A stretch of DNA of 64,000 nt from Micromonospora sp. M71_S20 (GTDB lineage: Bacteria > Actinomycetota > Actinomycetes > Mycobacteriales > Micromonosporaceae): positions 1,984,001 to 2,048,000 of the forward strand of contig NZ_RCCV01000001.1 of assembly GCF_003664255.1 (NCBI RefSeq). The letters run 5' to 3'. Below the pieces are notes generated by a model. It had not been told where the DNA came from. It did not search any database and was given only the letters and a program-made list of their open reading frames with translations. Each line of letters opens with the position of its first letter. Within the stretch, counting starts at the first letter, position 1. Positions 33,877-43,281 of the stretch are shown piece after piece. Position numbers and translations under genes: made by a program.

Positions 33877-35021
33877 CGGCGGGTCAGGCGGTCGGCCAGC
33901 GCGGCGCGCAGTTCGTCCATGCCGGCGCCGGTCAGCGCCGACACGGCGACCGCGCCGGGATGGACGCGCCGCAGGGCGTCGACCCACTCCCCCGGGGCCA
34001 CGTCGATCTTGTTGAGCACCAGCAGTTCCGGCACGTCGCCGGCGCCGATCTCGTGCAGCACACCGTGCACGGTGGTGATCTGGTCGAGGGCGTCGGGCGC
34101 GGAGGCGTCCACCACGTGCAGCGCGAGGTCGCTGCGGCTGACCTCGTCCAGCGTCGAACGGAACGCGTCGACCAGCTGGTGCGGCAGGTGCCGGACGAAC
34201 CCGACCGTGTCGGTGACGGTGAACAGCACCTCGCCGACGCGTACCCGGCGCACCGTCGGGTCGAGGGTCGCGAAGAGCACGTCCTGCACCTGGGCGTCCG
34301 CCCCGGTCAGCCGGTTGAGCAGGGCGGACTTGCCGGCGTTCGTGTAGCCGGTGATCGAGACCGAGGGGACCTGGTTGCGGGCCCGCCGTTCCCGGTTGCG
34401 GTCCCGTCGCCGGGTCAGCTCGGAGGCGTTGCGGCGCAGCCGGGTGGCCCGCTGGCGCAGCCGGCGACGTTGTGTCTCCAGCCGCATCTCACCGGGACCG
34501 CGCACACCCATGCCCGCGCCGCCGGCCATCCGGCCGCCGCCGATGCGGGACATCGAGCGCCCGTCGCCGCGCAGCCGCGGCAGCTGGTACGCGATCTGCG
34601 CCAGCTCCACCTGCACCCGGCCCTCGCTGGTGCGGGCGTGCTCGGCGAAGATGTCCAGGATCAGCGCGGTGCGGTCGACCACCCGTACGCCGACCCGCTC
34701 CTCCAGGTTGCGTACCTGTCCGGGGGTCAGCTCGCCGTCGGCGATCACGAGGTCGGCGCCGGTCCGCTCGGTGAGGGCGGCCAACTCGTCGACCTTGCCG
34801 GAGCCGACGAAGGTCGCCGGGTCGGGGCGGGGCCGGTTCTGCACCACCTCGTCGACGACGGCCAGCCCGTCGGTGTCGGCGAGCCGGCGCAGCTCGGCCA
34901 GCGACACCTCCGTACCCGGCCCGGTATCTCCCGCCTCGTCCTGGTGCACCGCGACCAGCACGGCCGTCGGCCGTGCCGCCGGAGCGCCGGAGCCGTTGCC
35001 CAGCAACCACGATCCCGCCAT
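33873..35021 (-). CDS. hflX: HflX-type ribosome-associated GTPase
   Basis: A 382-residue GTPase. The N-terminal HflX domain (about 20-150) has FVGSGKVDELAALTERTGAD and RTSEGRVQVELAQIAYQLPR; the Gly-rich linker is GGGRMAGGAGMGVRGPGEMR. The G1 motif GYTNAGKS is at 225-232, followed by LFATLDPTVRR, DTVGFVRHLPHQLV (G3) and LNKID (G4). HflX splits stalled ribosomes under heat or antibiotic stress. The ATG is at 35019-35021. It is shorter than main HflX proteins (about 430), so it may be a paralogue; it leads an operon with DUF2243 and CtaG. Confidence 0.93.
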   Translation of the reverse strand: MAGSWLLGNGSGAPAARPTAVLVAVHQDEAGDTGPGTEVSLAELRRLADTDGLAVVDEVVQNRPRPDPATFVGSGKVDELAALTERTGADLVIADGELTPGQVRNLEERVGVRVVDRTALILDIFAEHARTSEGRVQVELAQIAYQLPRLRGDGRSMSRIGGGRMAGGAGMGVRGPGEMRLETQRRRLRQRATRLRRNASELTRRRDRNRERRARNQVPSVSITGYTNAGKSALLNRLTGADAQVQDVLFATLDPTVRRVRVGEVLFTVTDTVGFVRHLPHQLVDAFRSTLDEVSRSDLALHVVDASAPDALDQITTVHGVLHEIGAGDVPELLVLNKIDVAPGEWVDALRRVHPGAVAVSALTGAGMDELRAALADRLTRR

Positions 35022-35232
35022 CTCAGAACCTCGCCTCGTCCGCGTCCCCCCGAACTACCCGGGACCGGCCGAACCATGCGGAAGTTCCCCGCCGACGCGA
35101 CGGTCGGGCCGGGGCGCTCCGGTGGCACGGGTCACGACCGGCGGACGGCGCGCGGGCCCGGAGGTACCTTCGGCGGGCGGGCGACGATCGTTTCCCGGGC
35201 GCGGAAGAAGCAGACCCCAGGAGGACACGGCC

Positions 35233-36471
35233 GTGCCGGACGCCGAAGAACTGGTCAACGACGCGCTCGCGGCGGTACGCGGCACCGACGTACGCCTCGC
35301 GGAGCGGCAGCTGGACCGGCTGATGATCGGGTCGGGCGCCGCGGACGGCGCGGCGGCGGTGGACGCCGCCCTTCTGCGCCGCCTGGCCCGGGGCGTCGGG
35401 CGGCTGGCCCGGCACGGCTGGCAGCCGGTGGACCTCGCCCGGCTCGCCGCCCGCCGGCTCGGCCCCCAGGCGGCCGGGCTGGTCACCGACGCGCTCGCCG
35501 CGCAGCGCCGCGAGCTGGCCGACCCGGTGCCGCCCTGGTGGGACGACCAACTGCGCGACCTGGGCGCCGGGGTGTGGTGGGACGCCGACGAGGGCCACCT
35601 GGCCGCCTGGTCCGCCCGCGCCGGCTGCGACCGGTTCACCGCGCTGCGGGCGGCGGTCGACGCGCTGGCTCTGGTCGAGGGGCTCCCGCCGATCGCCGTG
35701 CTGCGCCCGCCGCCCGGCGCGCCCGGGACGGCCGTCGCGCACGGCGGGTCAGGCAGCGGCTCGCGGATGCTCGACCGGGTGCGGGCGCTGCTGGCCAAGG
35801 CGGAGTCCACCACCTACCCGGCCGAGGCGGAGGCGCTGACCGGCAAGGCCCAGGAGCTGATCGCCCGGCACAGCATCGACCAGGCGCTGCTGGCGGGCGT
35901 CGCCGAGCCCGCCGACCGGCCCGGCGGGGTACGCCTCGGCACCGAGGCCCCGTACGCGGGCGCGAAGGCGCTGCTGGCGCAGGAGGTGGCGGCGGCGAAC
36001 CGCTGCGAGGCGGTCTGGTCCGACGACCTCGGCTTCACCACCGTGCTGGGCTGGCCGGCCGACCTGGAGGCGGTCGAGCTGCTCTACACCTCGCTGCTGG
36101 TGCAGGCCACCGCCGCGATGCTGCGCGGCCGGGGGGAACGGCGGGCCAAGGGCACCGGCCGGCGGACCCGGGACTACGACGAGTCCTTCCTCAACGCCTT
36201 CGCGCTACGGATCGGCGAGCGGCTGCGGGCCGCCACCGACGCGGCCGACCGGGAGGCGACGGCGCAGGCCGGGCCGGAGCGGCTGCTGCCGGTGCTCGCC
36301 ACCCGCGCCGAGGCGGTACGCGAACGCCTCGACACGCTCTTCCCGGGCGTCGTCCGGGGCCGGCTGACCGTGCGCGACGCCGAGGGCTGGTCGTCGGGCA
36401 CCTCCGCCGCCGACCGCGCCTCGCTCGGCGCCGGCCCCGCCCCGAAGCGCCAGGTACGCGGCCGGCGCTGA
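35233..36471 (+). CDS. DUF2786 domain protein
   Basis: A 412-residue soluble protein. The DUF2786 region (about 175-225) reads MLDRVRALLAKAESTTYPAE and AEALTGKAQELIARHSIDQA, followed by a larger conserved block ANRCEAVWSDDLGFTTVLGW and YDESFLNAFALRIGERL. The N-terminal 170 residues are helical with WWDDQLRDLGAGVWWDADEG. The function is unknown; similar proteins are scattered through actinobacteria and phages. The GTG at 35233 follows AGGAGG. A poor-consensus intergenic stretch of 211 bp separates it from the divergent hflX. Confidence 0.85.
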   Translation: MPDAEELVNDALAAVRGTDVRLAERQLDRLMIGSGAADGAAAVDAALLRRLARGVGRLARHGWQPVDLARLAARRLGPQAAGLVTDALAAQRRELADPVPPWWDDQLRDLGAGVWWDADEGHLAAWSARAGCDRFTALRAAVDALALVEGLPPIAVLRPPPGAPGTAVAHGGSGSGSRMLDRVRALLAKAESTTYPAEAEALTGKAQELIARHSIDQALLAGVAEPADRPGGVRLGTEAPYAGAKALLAQEVAAANRCEAVWSDDLGFTTVLGWPADLEAVELLYTSLLVQATAAMLRGRGERRAKGTGRRTRDYDESFLNAFALRIGERLRAATDAADREATAQAGPERLLPVLATRAEAVRERLDTLFPGVVRGRLTVRDAEGWSSGTSAADRASLGAGPAPKRQVRGRR

Positions 36472-36568
36472 GATTCCGCACGGCCGGTTGTCGGAACCGG
36501 CGGGTCGGCTCCGACCTTCACCGGAGACGCGCCACCATGGGCGCGGCCGACGCAACGAGGAGCACCCG

Positions 36569-36937
36569 ATGAAGTACATGCTGCTGATCTGGAACCGCCC
36601 GGGGTTCGTGGAGGGGCTGTCGGAGCAGGAGCGCACCGCGCTCTTCGGCGAGGTCGACGAGGTCATGCGGGAGCTGACCGAGTCGGGCGAGTTCGTCGGC
36701 GGCCAGGCCCTGGCCGACCCGTCGCAGGCGCGCACGGTCCGGCTGGCCGGTGACCGGCCGGAGGTGACCGACGGGCCGTACATGGAGAGCAAGGAACAGT
36801 TCGCCGGCTACCTGATGGTCGACTGCGACAGCCCCGAGCGGGCCGCCGAGATCGCCGCCAGCTGGCCGGACGTGCGGCGGGGCTTCGGCGTGCTGGAGGT
36901 GCGGGCGGTCATGGACGAGGCCGGGACGGAGATGTGA
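36569..36937 (+). CDS. DGPF/YCII-domain protein
   Basis: A 122-residue YCII-fold protein: MKYMLLIWNRPGFVEGLSEQ, RTVRLAGDRPEVTDGPYMES, KEQFAGYLMVDCDSPERAAE. The motif DGPY (DGPF in most members) is in the middle. GGAG precedes the ATG. Its stop overlaps the following sigma factor start (GTGA), a pairing known for the ECF42 group, in which DGPF proteins are encoded beside the sigma factor. The biochemical role of DGPF proteins is not settled. Confidence 0.92.
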   Translation: MKYMLLIWNRPGFVEGLSEQERTALFGEVDEVMRELTESGEFVGGQALADPSQARTVRLAGDRPEVTDGPYMESKEQFAGYLMVDCDSPERAAEIAASWPDVRRGFGVLEVRAVMDEAGTEM

Positions 36938-38205
36938 GCGGAGCGCACCTGGAGGACCTGCTGCGCGACCTGGCGCCGCAGGTCCTCGGCCTGCTCGTCC
37001 GCCGGCACGGCCAGTTCGACGCCGCCGAGGACGCCGTGCAGGAGGCGCTGCTCGCCGCCGCCGTGCAGTGGCCGGAGCAGGGCGTGCCGGACAACCCCCG
37101 GGCCTGGTTGCTCACCGTCGCCACGCGCCGGCTGACCGACGAGTGGCGCAGCGAGCGCGCCCGGCGGGACCGGGAGGCCGCGGTGGCCGCCCGCGAGCCG
37201 GCGTACGCGACGGTCGCGCCGGCCGCCGACGAACAGCCGCCGGCGGGGGACGACACCCTGGCCCTGCTGTTCCTCTGCTGCCACCCGGCGCTGGCCCGGT
37301 CGGCTCAGGTCGCGCTGACGCTACGGGCGGTCGGCGGCCTCACCACCGCGCAGATCGCGAGGGCGTACCTCGTGCCCGAGGCGACGATGAGCCAGCGCAT
37401 CCGCCGGGCCAAGCAGCGGATCGAGGCCGCCGGGGCGCGGTTCACGATGCCCGCCCCCGGGGACCGGGACGAGCGGCTACGGGCCGTGCTCCAGGTGCTT
37501 TACCTGATCTTCAACGAGGGGTACACCGCGTCCAGCGGGCCGGACCTGCACCGGGCGGACCTGACCACCGAGGCGATCCGGCTGGCCCGGCTGGTGCACC
37601 GGCTGCTCCCGGGCGACGGCGAGGTGACCGGGCTGCTGGCGTTGATGCTGCTCACCGACGCGCACCGGGCCGTCCGCACCGGGCCGGCCGGGGAGCTGGT
37701 CCCGCTCGCCGAGCAGGACCGCGACCGCTGGGACCACGCCGCCATCGCCGAGGGGACCGCGCTGGTCACCGAGGCGCTGACCTGGTCACCGCCCGGCCCG
37801 TACCAGCTCCAGGCGGCGATCGCCGCCGTGCACGCCGAGGCTCCGTCCGCCGGGCGCACCGACTGGCGACAGATCCTGGCGCTCTACCGGCTGCTGGCCC
37901 GGACCGCCCCGAGCCCGATGGTGACCCTGAACCAGGCCGTCGCGGTGGCCATGGTGGACGGTCCCCGCGCCGGCCTGGCCCTGCTCGCCCCGCTCGACGA
38001 CGACAACCGCACGGCCGGGCACCACCGGCTCGCCGCCGTCCGCGCCCACCTGCTGGAGCTGGCCGGCGAGCCGGAGCGGGCGCGGGCGGCGTACCTGGTG
38101 GCGGCCCGGGGGACGACGAGCCTGCCGGAGCAGCGCTACCTGGAGTTGCGGGCCGCCCGGCTGACGGGGACCGATGAGTCCCGGCGCCCGCGGGAGTCAC
38201 ATTGA
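36934..38205 (+). CDS. ECF42-type sigma factor with C-terminal helical repeat domain
   Basis: A 423-residue sigma factor. Region 2 is at about 8-75 (AEDAVQEALLAAAVQWPEQG and NPRAWLLTVATRRLTDEWRS). Region 4 is at about 100-165 (ALTLRAVGGLTTAQIARAYL and VPEATMSQRIRRAKQRIEAA). A long helical, TPR-like C-terminal domain starts at about 180 with LYLIFNEGYTASSGPDLHRA and contains GPYQLQAAIAAVHAEAP. No anti-sigma gene is adjacent, in line with the ECF42 group, where the extension is thought to control activity. The GTG start is coupled to the DGPF gene. Confidence 0.92.
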   Translation: MSGAHLEDLLRDLAPQVLGLLVRRHGQFDAAEDAVQEALLAAAVQWPEQGVPDNPRAWLLTVATRRLTDEWRSERARRDREAAVAAREPAYATVAPAADEQPPAGDDTLALLFLCCHPALARSAQVALTLRAVGGLTTAQIARAYLVPEATMSQRIRRAKQRIEAAGARFTMPAPGDRDERLRAVLQVLYLIFNEGYTASSGPDLHRADLTTEAIRLARLVHRLLPGDGEVTGLLALMLLTDAHRAVRTGPAGELVPLAEQDRDRWDHAAIAEGTALVTEALTWSPPGPYQLQAAIAAVHAEAPSAGRTDWRQILALYRLLARTAPSPMVTLNQAVAVAMVDGPRAGLALLAPLDDDNRTAGHHRLAAVRAHLLELAGEPERARAAYLVAARGTTSLPEQRYLELRAARLTGTDESRRPRESH

Positions 38206-38206
38206 C

Positions 38207-38252
38207 GGACGCCGGCCGGCGTGCGGCACGGGGTGCAGGCCGGCCGGCGTCC
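38207..38252. terminator. Bidirectional terminator
   Basis: GGACGCCGGCCGGC and GCCGGCCGGCGTCC form a perfect 14-bp inverted repeat with an 18-nt loop. It fills the gap between the convergent sigma factor gene and the lipoprotein gene. Confidence 0.85.
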
Positions 38253-38282
38253 CGCGCCAGGCGTCGGTGATGCCGAGCGGCT

Positions 38283-38780
38283 TCAGGCGCGGCACTCGCG
38301 GGTGAGCTTCGGTGGGATTCCGGTGAAGGTGGAGTCCATCCAGGTGGCCGGCCGGGACGCCCGGGAACCGGCGTCGATCCGGTCGGCGGTCTCCTGGATC
38401 AGGGCGCGGATGTCCGGGTCGGCGGCGCGGCGGGCCTGCCCGCGTACGTCGTCCGCCAGCTCCGCGAGGTTGCGCCGGAGCTGGTCGGCGACCTGCTCAC
38501 CGGTGAGGTCGCGGGTGACCGAGGCGGCCGAGTCGGTGGCGATCCGCCGGCTGCCGGCGAGGATGAGCTGGTCGACCTCCCGGCAGACCTCGACGGTGTT
38601 GGCGGCGGTCGTGGCGACCGGGGAGGGGCTCGGGGCGGCGCTCGCCGGGGCCGTCGGGCTCGGCGGGGCCGCGCCGGTCCGGGCGGCCTCCTCCCGCGCG
38701 CTGTCCTGGCATCCCACGGCCAGCACCCCGGGCGCCACCGTGGCGGCGGCGCGCCGCGCGTAGACGACGGATCGGGACAC
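38283..38780 (-). CDS. Putative small lipoprotein
   Basis: A 165-residue exported protein. It has a basic N-terminus, a hydrophobic stretch and an approximate lipobox AVGC (Cys24; the -3 residue is Ala, which is weak). A Pro/Ala/Ser-rich linker and a helical domain with Cys near VEVCREVDQLI and a C-terminal KLTRECRA follow, where the two Cys may form a disulfide. No family is recognised. The ATG at 38778-38780 has a GGGAGGT ribosome site. Function unknown. Confidence 0.78.
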   Translation of the reverse strand: MSRSVVYARRAAATVAPGVLAVGCQDSAREEAARTGAAPPSPTAPASAAPSPSPVATTAANTVEVCREVDQLILAGSRRIATDSAASVTRDLTGEQVADQLRRNLAELADDVRGQARRAADPDIRALIQETADRIDAGSRASRPATWMDSTFTGIPPKLTRECRA

Positions 38781-38892
38781 GGGACCTCCCGTTCGGGTCT
38801 CGGCCGTCAGGGGGACGGCACGGGTTCGGCCGGCGCCGGGCGGCGGGACGTCGACCTGCCAACGAGTGGCGCCTCCCGATGGACACGCCGGC

Positions 38893-38937
38893 GCGCCCTC
38901 CGCCGGGTCGGCTCAGGACCGATCCGGCGGAGGGCGC
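38893..38937 (-). terminator. Terminator downstream of csbD
   Basis: GCGCCCTCCGCCGG and CCGGCGGAGGGCGC are a perfect 14-bp inverted repeat separated by 17 nt, ending 9 bp past the csbD stop. Confidence 0.82.
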
Positions 38938-38946
38938 GTACGCGGG

Positions 38947-39120
38947 TCAGCTCTTGAAGGCGTCCTTGATCTTCTCGCCGGCCTGCTTGAGCTTGGCACT
39001 GGCCTGGTCGTTGCGCCCCTCGGCCTCGAGCCGCTCGTTGTCGGTGGCCCGGCCGGCGCCTTCCTTCAGCTTGCCGGCCGCATCCTCGGTCGTGTTGTTG
39101 ATCTTATCGTCGAAACCCAT
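38947..39120 (-). CDS. CsbD-family general stress protein
   Basis: A 57-residue, highly charged protein beginning MGFDDKINNTTEDAAGKLKE and ending in KQAGEKIKDAFKS, the CsbD pattern of repeated AxGKxKE-like helices. CsbD proteins are induced by general stress; their activity is not known. The ATG at 39118-39120 follows GGGAGG. A longer in-frame start at 39195 is not supported by a ribosome site. It stands alone between two terminators. Confidence 0.92.
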   Translation of the reverse strand: MGFDDKINNTTEDAAGKLKEGAGRATDNERLEAEGRNDQASAKLKQAGEKIKDAFKS

Positions 39121-39246
39121 GTCAACCTCCCGATTGGCGGTGCCGGTACGCCCTTCGAATACCCCGTACCGCCGCCGTCCAACCGTCCCGGTCACCCACC
39201 GTCGGCGGACGGCGCGGGCCGGCGGGCCGGCGGACCCGCCACGATC

Positions 39247-39284
39247 CGTGCCGCCGGCCCCTGGCGGGTGGGGCCGGCGGCACG
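39247..39284 (-). terminator. Terminator of the copA operon
   Basis: CGTGCCGCCGGCCCC and GGGGCCGGCGGCACG are a perfect 15-bp inverted repeat with an 8-nt loop, 11 bp past the copA stop. This is the strongest hairpin I see in the window. Confidence 0.88.
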
Positions 39285-39295
39285 GTGCGGAGGGC

Positions 39296-41545
39296 TCAGG
39301 CGACCGGGCGGAAGCCCCGCAGCCGGAGGCTGTTGGCTACCACGAAGACCGAGGAGAAGGCCATCGCGGCGCCGGCGATCATCGGGTTCAGCAGGCCGGC
39401 GGCGGCCAGCGGCAGGGCCGCCACGTTGTAGGCGAAGGCCCAGAACAGGTTGCCCTTGATGATGCCGAGGGTGCGCCGGGCGAGCCGGATCGCGTCCACG
39501 GCGGCCATCAGGTCGCCCCGGACCAGGGTCAGGTCGGACGCCTCGATCGCCACGTCCGTGCCGGTGCCCATCGCCAGGCCGAGGTCGGCCTGGGCCAGCG
39601 CGGCGGCGTCGTTGACCCCGTCGCCGACCATCGCCACCGCCCGCCCCTCGTCCTGGAGCCGCCGCACGACGTCGACCTTGTCGGCGGGCAGCACCTCGGC
39701 GATCACCTCGTCGATGCCCAACTCGGCGGCCACGGCGCGGGCGACGGTGGTGTTGTCGCCGGTCAGCAGCACCGGCGTCAGGCCGAGCGCGCGGAGCTGC
39801 GCGATCGCCGCCCGGCTCGTCGGTCGGACCACGTCGGCCACCGCGAGGACCCCGCGGGCCCGGCCGCCCCAGCCGGCCAGCACCGCCGTGCGCCCCTTCG
39901 CCTCCGCCGTGGCCGCCGCCCGCGCGACCTCCTCCGGTACGTCGAGGCCGTGCTCGCGCAGCAGTCGGGGCCGGCCGATCAGCACCTCCCGACCGTCGAC
40001 CGTCCCGCTCACGCCGAGCCCCTCGGCGTTGGCGAAGCCGGTCACCGGCGGCAGCGTGCCCGCCTCGGTCGCCCCGGCGGCGATGGCCCGGGCGATCGGG
40101 TGCTCGGACGCGGACTCCAGCGCGCCGGCGAGCCGCAGCAGCTCGGCGCGGTCCTCGCCGGCCGCCGGGACCACGTCCACCAGGGTCATCCGGCCGGTGG
40201 TGACGGTGCCGGTCTTGTCCAGCACGACGGTGTCCACCTGCTTCGTGGACTCCAGCACCTCCGGCCCCTTGATCAGCACGCCGAGCTGCGCGCCCCGGCC
40301 GGTGCCGACCAGCAGGGCGGTCGGCGTGGCCAGCCCGAGGGCGCACGGGCAGGCGATGATCAGCACCGCCACGGCGGCGGTGAACGCGGCGGTGCCGCCC
40401 GACCCGCTGCCGAGCCACCAGCCGAGGGTGCCCACCGCGAGGGCGATCACGATCGGCACGAAGACGCCGGAGATCCGGTCGGCCAGCCGCTGCACCGCGG
40501 CCTTGCCGGTCTGCGCCTGCTCGACCAGCCTGGCCATCTGGGCCAGTTGGGTGTCGCCGCCGATGCGGGTGGCGGTGACGACCAGCCGGCCGCCCGCGTT
40601 GACGGTCGCGCCGACCACGGAGTCGCCCGAGCCGACCTCGACCGGGACGGACTCGCCGGTGAGCATGCTGGCGTCGACCGCCGAGGTGCCCTCGTCGACC
40701 ACGCCGTCCGTGGCGATCTTCTCGCCGGGCCGCACCACGAACCGGTCCCCCACCACGAGTTGGTCCACCGGGATCCGGGTCTCCGCGCCGCCGCGCAGCA
40801 CCGCGACGTCCTTGGCGCCCAGTTCGAGCAGGGCGCGCAGGGCCGCGCCGGCGGTCCGCTTCGCCCGCGCCTCGAAGTAGCGGCCGGCGAGGATGAACAC
40901 GGTCACCCCGGCCGCCGCCTCCAGGTAGATGTTGCCGGCGCCGTCGGAGCGGTTGATGGCGAGGCTGAACGGGTGGGTCATCCCCGGCGTCCCGGCCGTG
41001 CCGAGGAAGAGCGCCCAGACCGACCAGCCGAACGCCGCCAGGGTGCCGAGCGAGACCAGGGTGTCCATGGTCGCCGCGCCGTGCCGCAGGTTGATCCAGG
41101 CCGCCCGGTGGAAGGGCAGCCCGCCGTAGACCACGACCGGGGCGGCCAGGGTCAGCGACAGCCACTGCCAGAAGTCGAACTGCCAGGCGGGCACCATCGC
41201 CAGCACGATCACCGGCACGGTGAGCACGGCCGAGACCCACAGGCGCGTACGCAGGCCGCGCAGCTCGTCCACCGGCTCGGCGGCCGGTTCGCCACCGGCG
41301 GGCGTGGGCGGGGGCGGCAGGGCCGCCGTGTAGCCGGTCTTCTCCACCGTGGCGATCAGCTCGTCCGGGGTGACCTCGTCGGCGTACCGGACGGTGGCCT
41401 TCTCCGTGGCGTAGTTGACGGTGGCGGTCACCCCGTCCATCCGGTTCAGCTTCTTCTCGATCCGGGCGGCGCAGGAGGCGCAGGTCATGCCGCCGATCGC
41501 CAGCTCGATCTGGTTCGGTGCCGTCAGCAGGGGCTTGGTGGTCAT
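39296..41545 (-). CDS. copA: CopA-type Cu(I)-exporting P-type ATPase
   Basis: A 749-residue P1B-1 ATPase. One N-terminal HMA domain carries GMTCASC (Cys22, Cys25). The membrane motif CPC is at 399-401, phosphorylated Asp443 in [11 protein letters not shown] in the actuator domain, and [12 protein letters not shown] near the end. The class exports Cu(I) from the cytosol using ATP. The ATG at 41543-41545 is preferred; a GTG directly before it gives one more residue. It is the last gene of a copZ-secreted protein-copA string downstream of CsoR boxes. Confidence 0.96.
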   Translation of the reverse strand: MTTKPLLTAPNQIELAIGGMTCASCAARIEKKLNRMDGVTATVNYATEKATVRYADEVTPDELIATVEKTGYTAALPPPPTPAGGEPAAEPVDELRGLRTRLWVSAVLTVPVIVLAMVPAWQFDFWQWLSLTLAAPVVVYGGLPFHRAAWINLRHGAATMDTLVSLGTLAAFGWSVWALFLGTAGTPGMTHPFSLAINRSDGAGNIYLEAAAGVTVFILAGRYFEARAKRTAGAALRALLELGAKDVAVLRGGAETRIPVDQLVVGDRFVVRPGEKIATDGVVDEGTSAVDASMLTGESVPVEVGSGDSVVGATVNAGGRLVVTATRIGGDTQLAQMARLVEQAQTGKAAVQRLADRISGVFVPIVIALAVGTLGWWLGSGSGGTAAFTAAVAVLIIACPCALGLATPTALLVGTGRGAQLGVLIKGPEVLESTKQVDTVVLDKTGTVTTGRMTLVDVVPAAGEDRAELLRLAGALESASEHPIARAIAAGATEAGTLPPVTGFANAEGLGVSGTVDGREVLIGRPRLLREHGLDVPEEVARAAATAEAKGRTAVLAGWGGRARGVLAVADVVRPTSRAAIAQLRALGLTPVLLTGDNTTVARAVAAELGIDEVIAEVLPADKVDVVRRLQDEGRAVAMVGDGVNDAAALAQADLGLAMGTGTDVAIEASDLTLVRGDLMAAVDAIRLARRTLGIIKGNLFWAFAYNVAALPLAAAGLLNPMIAGAAMAFSSVFVVANSLRLRGFRPVA

Positions 41546-41556
41546 CACGCTTCCCG

Positions 41557-42552
41557 TCAGTCGTGCCCGTGACCGGGGACGCCGTGGCCGGCGTCGGCGG
41601 TCGGGGAGTTCGTGACGGCGGGCGTGCCCGCCGTCGGGGAGCCGGTCGTGGCCGGGACACCCGGCGCGGTCGGGCTGCCGGCGACGACGGTGAACTCGGC
41701 GGTACGCACGACGCCGCCGTGCTTGAAGTCCAGGTAGAGCCGGTAGGCGCCCGCCGACGGCATTTCCGCCGAGAAGCTCACCTCGGGGCCGGGTCGCGTC
41801 CGCCCGTCGCCCGGCTCACCGTGCGGGTGCACGTGCAGGTACGCCAGGTCGCCCTGGCGCAGCGCCACCAGGTGACCGTACGCACCCAGGTAGGGCTCCA
41901 GGTCGGTGACCGGCGCGCCGTCGCGGCTCACGGTCAGGGTCAGCTCGGCGGTGCGGCCGGGCTGCGGGGCGCCGGCGAGCGTGACGGTGTAGCCGTCGAC
42001 CGTGGTGCTGGTGGCCGGCGCGGGCAGGGGCCGCCCGGTCAGTGCGCCGGGGACGGTCACGTCGACGCCGAGGGTCAGCGCCTCGCCCCCGGTCGGGGTG
42101 AAGTCGGCGAACGCGCGCCAGACGCCGGGCCCGGCGAGCGGCGAGTCGACCCGCCAGGTGCCGTCGGGCGCCATCTCCGGGTGCACGTGCCGGAAGCCGG
42201 AGAGATCGCGGCGGGCCACGATCAGGTGCATGCGCTTGTCGTGCGCCACGTCGTACGCGGTCACCGCCCGACCGTCCGGGCCGGTGACCTGGAAGGCGAA
42301 CTGCCCGGCCGGGGCGTCCACCGGACGCAGGGTGTAGCCACGGTCGGAGACGAGCAGGCCGCCGGGCAGGTGCGCCGCGCCGTTGTCGCCCCCGTGTCCG
42401 GCTCCGCCGTCCTCGCCGTGCCCCCCGCCGGCCTCGTGCGGGGCCTCGGCGGGCGGCGCCACGGGGTCGGCCACCCGGCCGACCCCGTACGTCGCGCCGA
42501 ACACCACCGCGAGGCCGAGGGCGAAACCGCTCAGCTTCGTCGCCGTGTTCAT
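41557..42552 (-). CDS. Exported His-rich protein of the copper operon
   Basis: A 331-residue protein with an N-terminal signal or anchor ([18 protein letters not shown]). A His/Gly-rich stretch ([18 protein letters not shown]) precedes two beta-rich domains containing [24 protein letters not shown]-like and [20 protein letters not shown] elements. Another His-rich tail ends [10 protein letters not shown]. The repeated His/Met clusters suggest extracellular copper binding. It lies between copZ and copA on the same strand, so it is likely co-regulated by CsoR. Similar proteins occur beside copA in other actinobacteria, but the function has not been shown to my knowledge. Confidence 0.85.
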   Translation of the reverse strand: MNTATKLSGFALGLAVVFGATYGVGRVADPVAPPAEAPHEAGGGHGEDGGAGHGGDNGAAHLPGGLLVSDRGYTLRPVDAPAGQFAFQVTGPDGRAVTAYDVAHDKRMHLIVARRDLSGFRHVHPEMAPDGTWRVDSPLAGPGVWRAFADFTPTGGEALTLGVDVTVPGALTGRPLPAPATSTTVDGYTVTLAGAPQPGRTAELTLTVSRDGAPVTDLEPYLGAYGHLVALRQGDLAYLHVHPHGEPGDGRTRPGPEVSFSAEMPSAGAYRLYLDFKHGGVVRTAEFTVVAGSPTAPGVPATTGSPTAGTPAVTNSPTADAGHGVPGHGHD

Positions 42553-42581
42553 GGTGTACCTCGTTTCCCCCGTGCCCGATC

Positions 42582-42791
42582 TCAGGCGCCGACGAGGTCG
42601 TAACCGGCCTCGTCGACGGCGGAGCGCACGGTGTCGGTTTCCAACGGGCCCTCGCTGGTGACGGTGACCCGACCGGCGGCGACGTCGACCTGGACGTCGC
42701 TGACGCCCGGGATCGCGCCGACCTCGGTGCTGACCGCGGTGGCGCAGTGCCCGCAGGTCATGCCCTGCACCTGGTACGTCGTGGTGATCAT
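42582..42791 (-). CDS. copZ: CopZ-like copper chaperone (HMA domain)
   Basis: A 69-residue single HMA domain: QVQGMTCGHCATAVSTEVGA with Cys in MTCGHC, then VSDVQVDVAAGRVTV. It carries Cu(I) in the cytosol to CopA or to CsoR. A GAGAGGAGAG ribosome site precedes the ATG at 42789-42791. First gene of the operon, divergent from csoR. Confidence 0.95.
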   Translation of the reverse strand: MITTTYQVQGMTCGHCATAVSTEVGAIPGVSDVQVDVAAGRVTVTSEGPLETDTVRSAVDEAGYDLVGA

Positions 42792-42818
42792 CGAACTCTC
42801 CTCTCGCCGCCCCCAGCA

Positions 42819-42928
42819 TATACCCCCCGGGGGTAAATCGGAGGCGGACCCGTGCCCGTGCCTTTGTACCGGTACCCGGTGGGGGTATCCCGGCCAGGAA
42901 CGAACGTACCATACCCCCGAGGGGTAAG
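42819..42928. promoter_or_regulatory. Three CsoR-like boxes in the copZ-csoR intergenic region
   Basis: Three GC-tract dyads flanked by TA lie between the divergent genes: TATACCCCCCGGGGGTAA (42819-42836), GGTACCCGGTGGGGGTATCC (42871-42890) and ATACCCCCGAGGGGTAA (from 42911). This is the form known for CsoR operators (TA-C tract-G tract-TA). The first is close to copZ and the third overlaps the csoR promoter, so CsoR probably represses both directions until Cu(I) binds. Confidence 0.8.
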
Positions 42929-42929
42929 C

Positions 42930-42935
42930 TATCCT
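42930..42935 (+). promoter_or_regulatory. -10 element of csoR, leaderless transcript likely
   Basis: TATCCT lies 7 bp before the csoR ATG, immediately after the third CsoR-like box. No Shine-Dalgarno is present, so transcription probably starts at the ATG. The layout matches the XRE gene at 514, which has the same hexamer at about the same distance. Confidence 0.5.
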
Positions 42936-42942
42936 CGTCCCC

Positions 42943-43245
42943 ATGACCACACCGACGCCCACCCCGATCAGGGGTTACACCGCCACCAAGGACCAGCTGC
43001 TCGCGCGGCTGCGCCGCGTCGAGGGGCAGGTCCGTGGCATCGAGAAGATGGTTGACGAGGACCGCTACTGCATCGACGTGCTCACCCAGATCTCCGCGAT
43101 CCAGGCCGCCCTGGACAAGGTCGCGCTCGGCCTGCTCGACGGGCACGCCCGGCACTGCATGCACGAGGGCGCGGCCGAGGGGCGCGCCGACGAGATGGCC
43201 ACCGAGATGATGGCCGCCGTCGGCCGCCTGATGAAGCGCGGCTGA
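42943..43245 (+). CDS. csoR: CsoR-family copper-sensing repressor
   Basis: A 100-residue all-helical repressor: KDQLLARLRRVEGQVRGIEK followed by the Cu(I) ligands Cys43, His68 and Cys72. The spacing (25 and 4 residues) is that of M. tuberculosis CsoR Cys36/His61/Cys65. Copper binding releases the protein from DNA. Its boxes lie upstream of copZ, csoR itself and probably the CopB-type ATPase gene at 27.7 kb. Confidence 0.95.
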   Translation: MTTPTPTPIRGYTATKDQLLARLRRVEGQVRGIEKMVDEDRYCIDVLTQISAIQAALDKVALGLLDGHARHCMHEGAAEGRADEMATEMMAAVGRLMKRG

Positions 43246-43263
43246 CCCGCCCCGCCCCTCGGC

Positions 43264-43281
43264 CCCGCGACGAAACGCGGG
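43264..43281 (+). terminator. Hairpin downstream of csoR
   Basis: CCCGCG-ACGAAA-CGCGGG is a perfect 6-bp stem with a 6-nt loop, 18 bp past the csoR stop; no U tract. Confidence 0.55.

Noticed and set aside
38879..41572. A long plus-strand frame antisense to copA
   Set aside because: Composition typical of an antisense frame; CopA motifs on the minus strand are complete.
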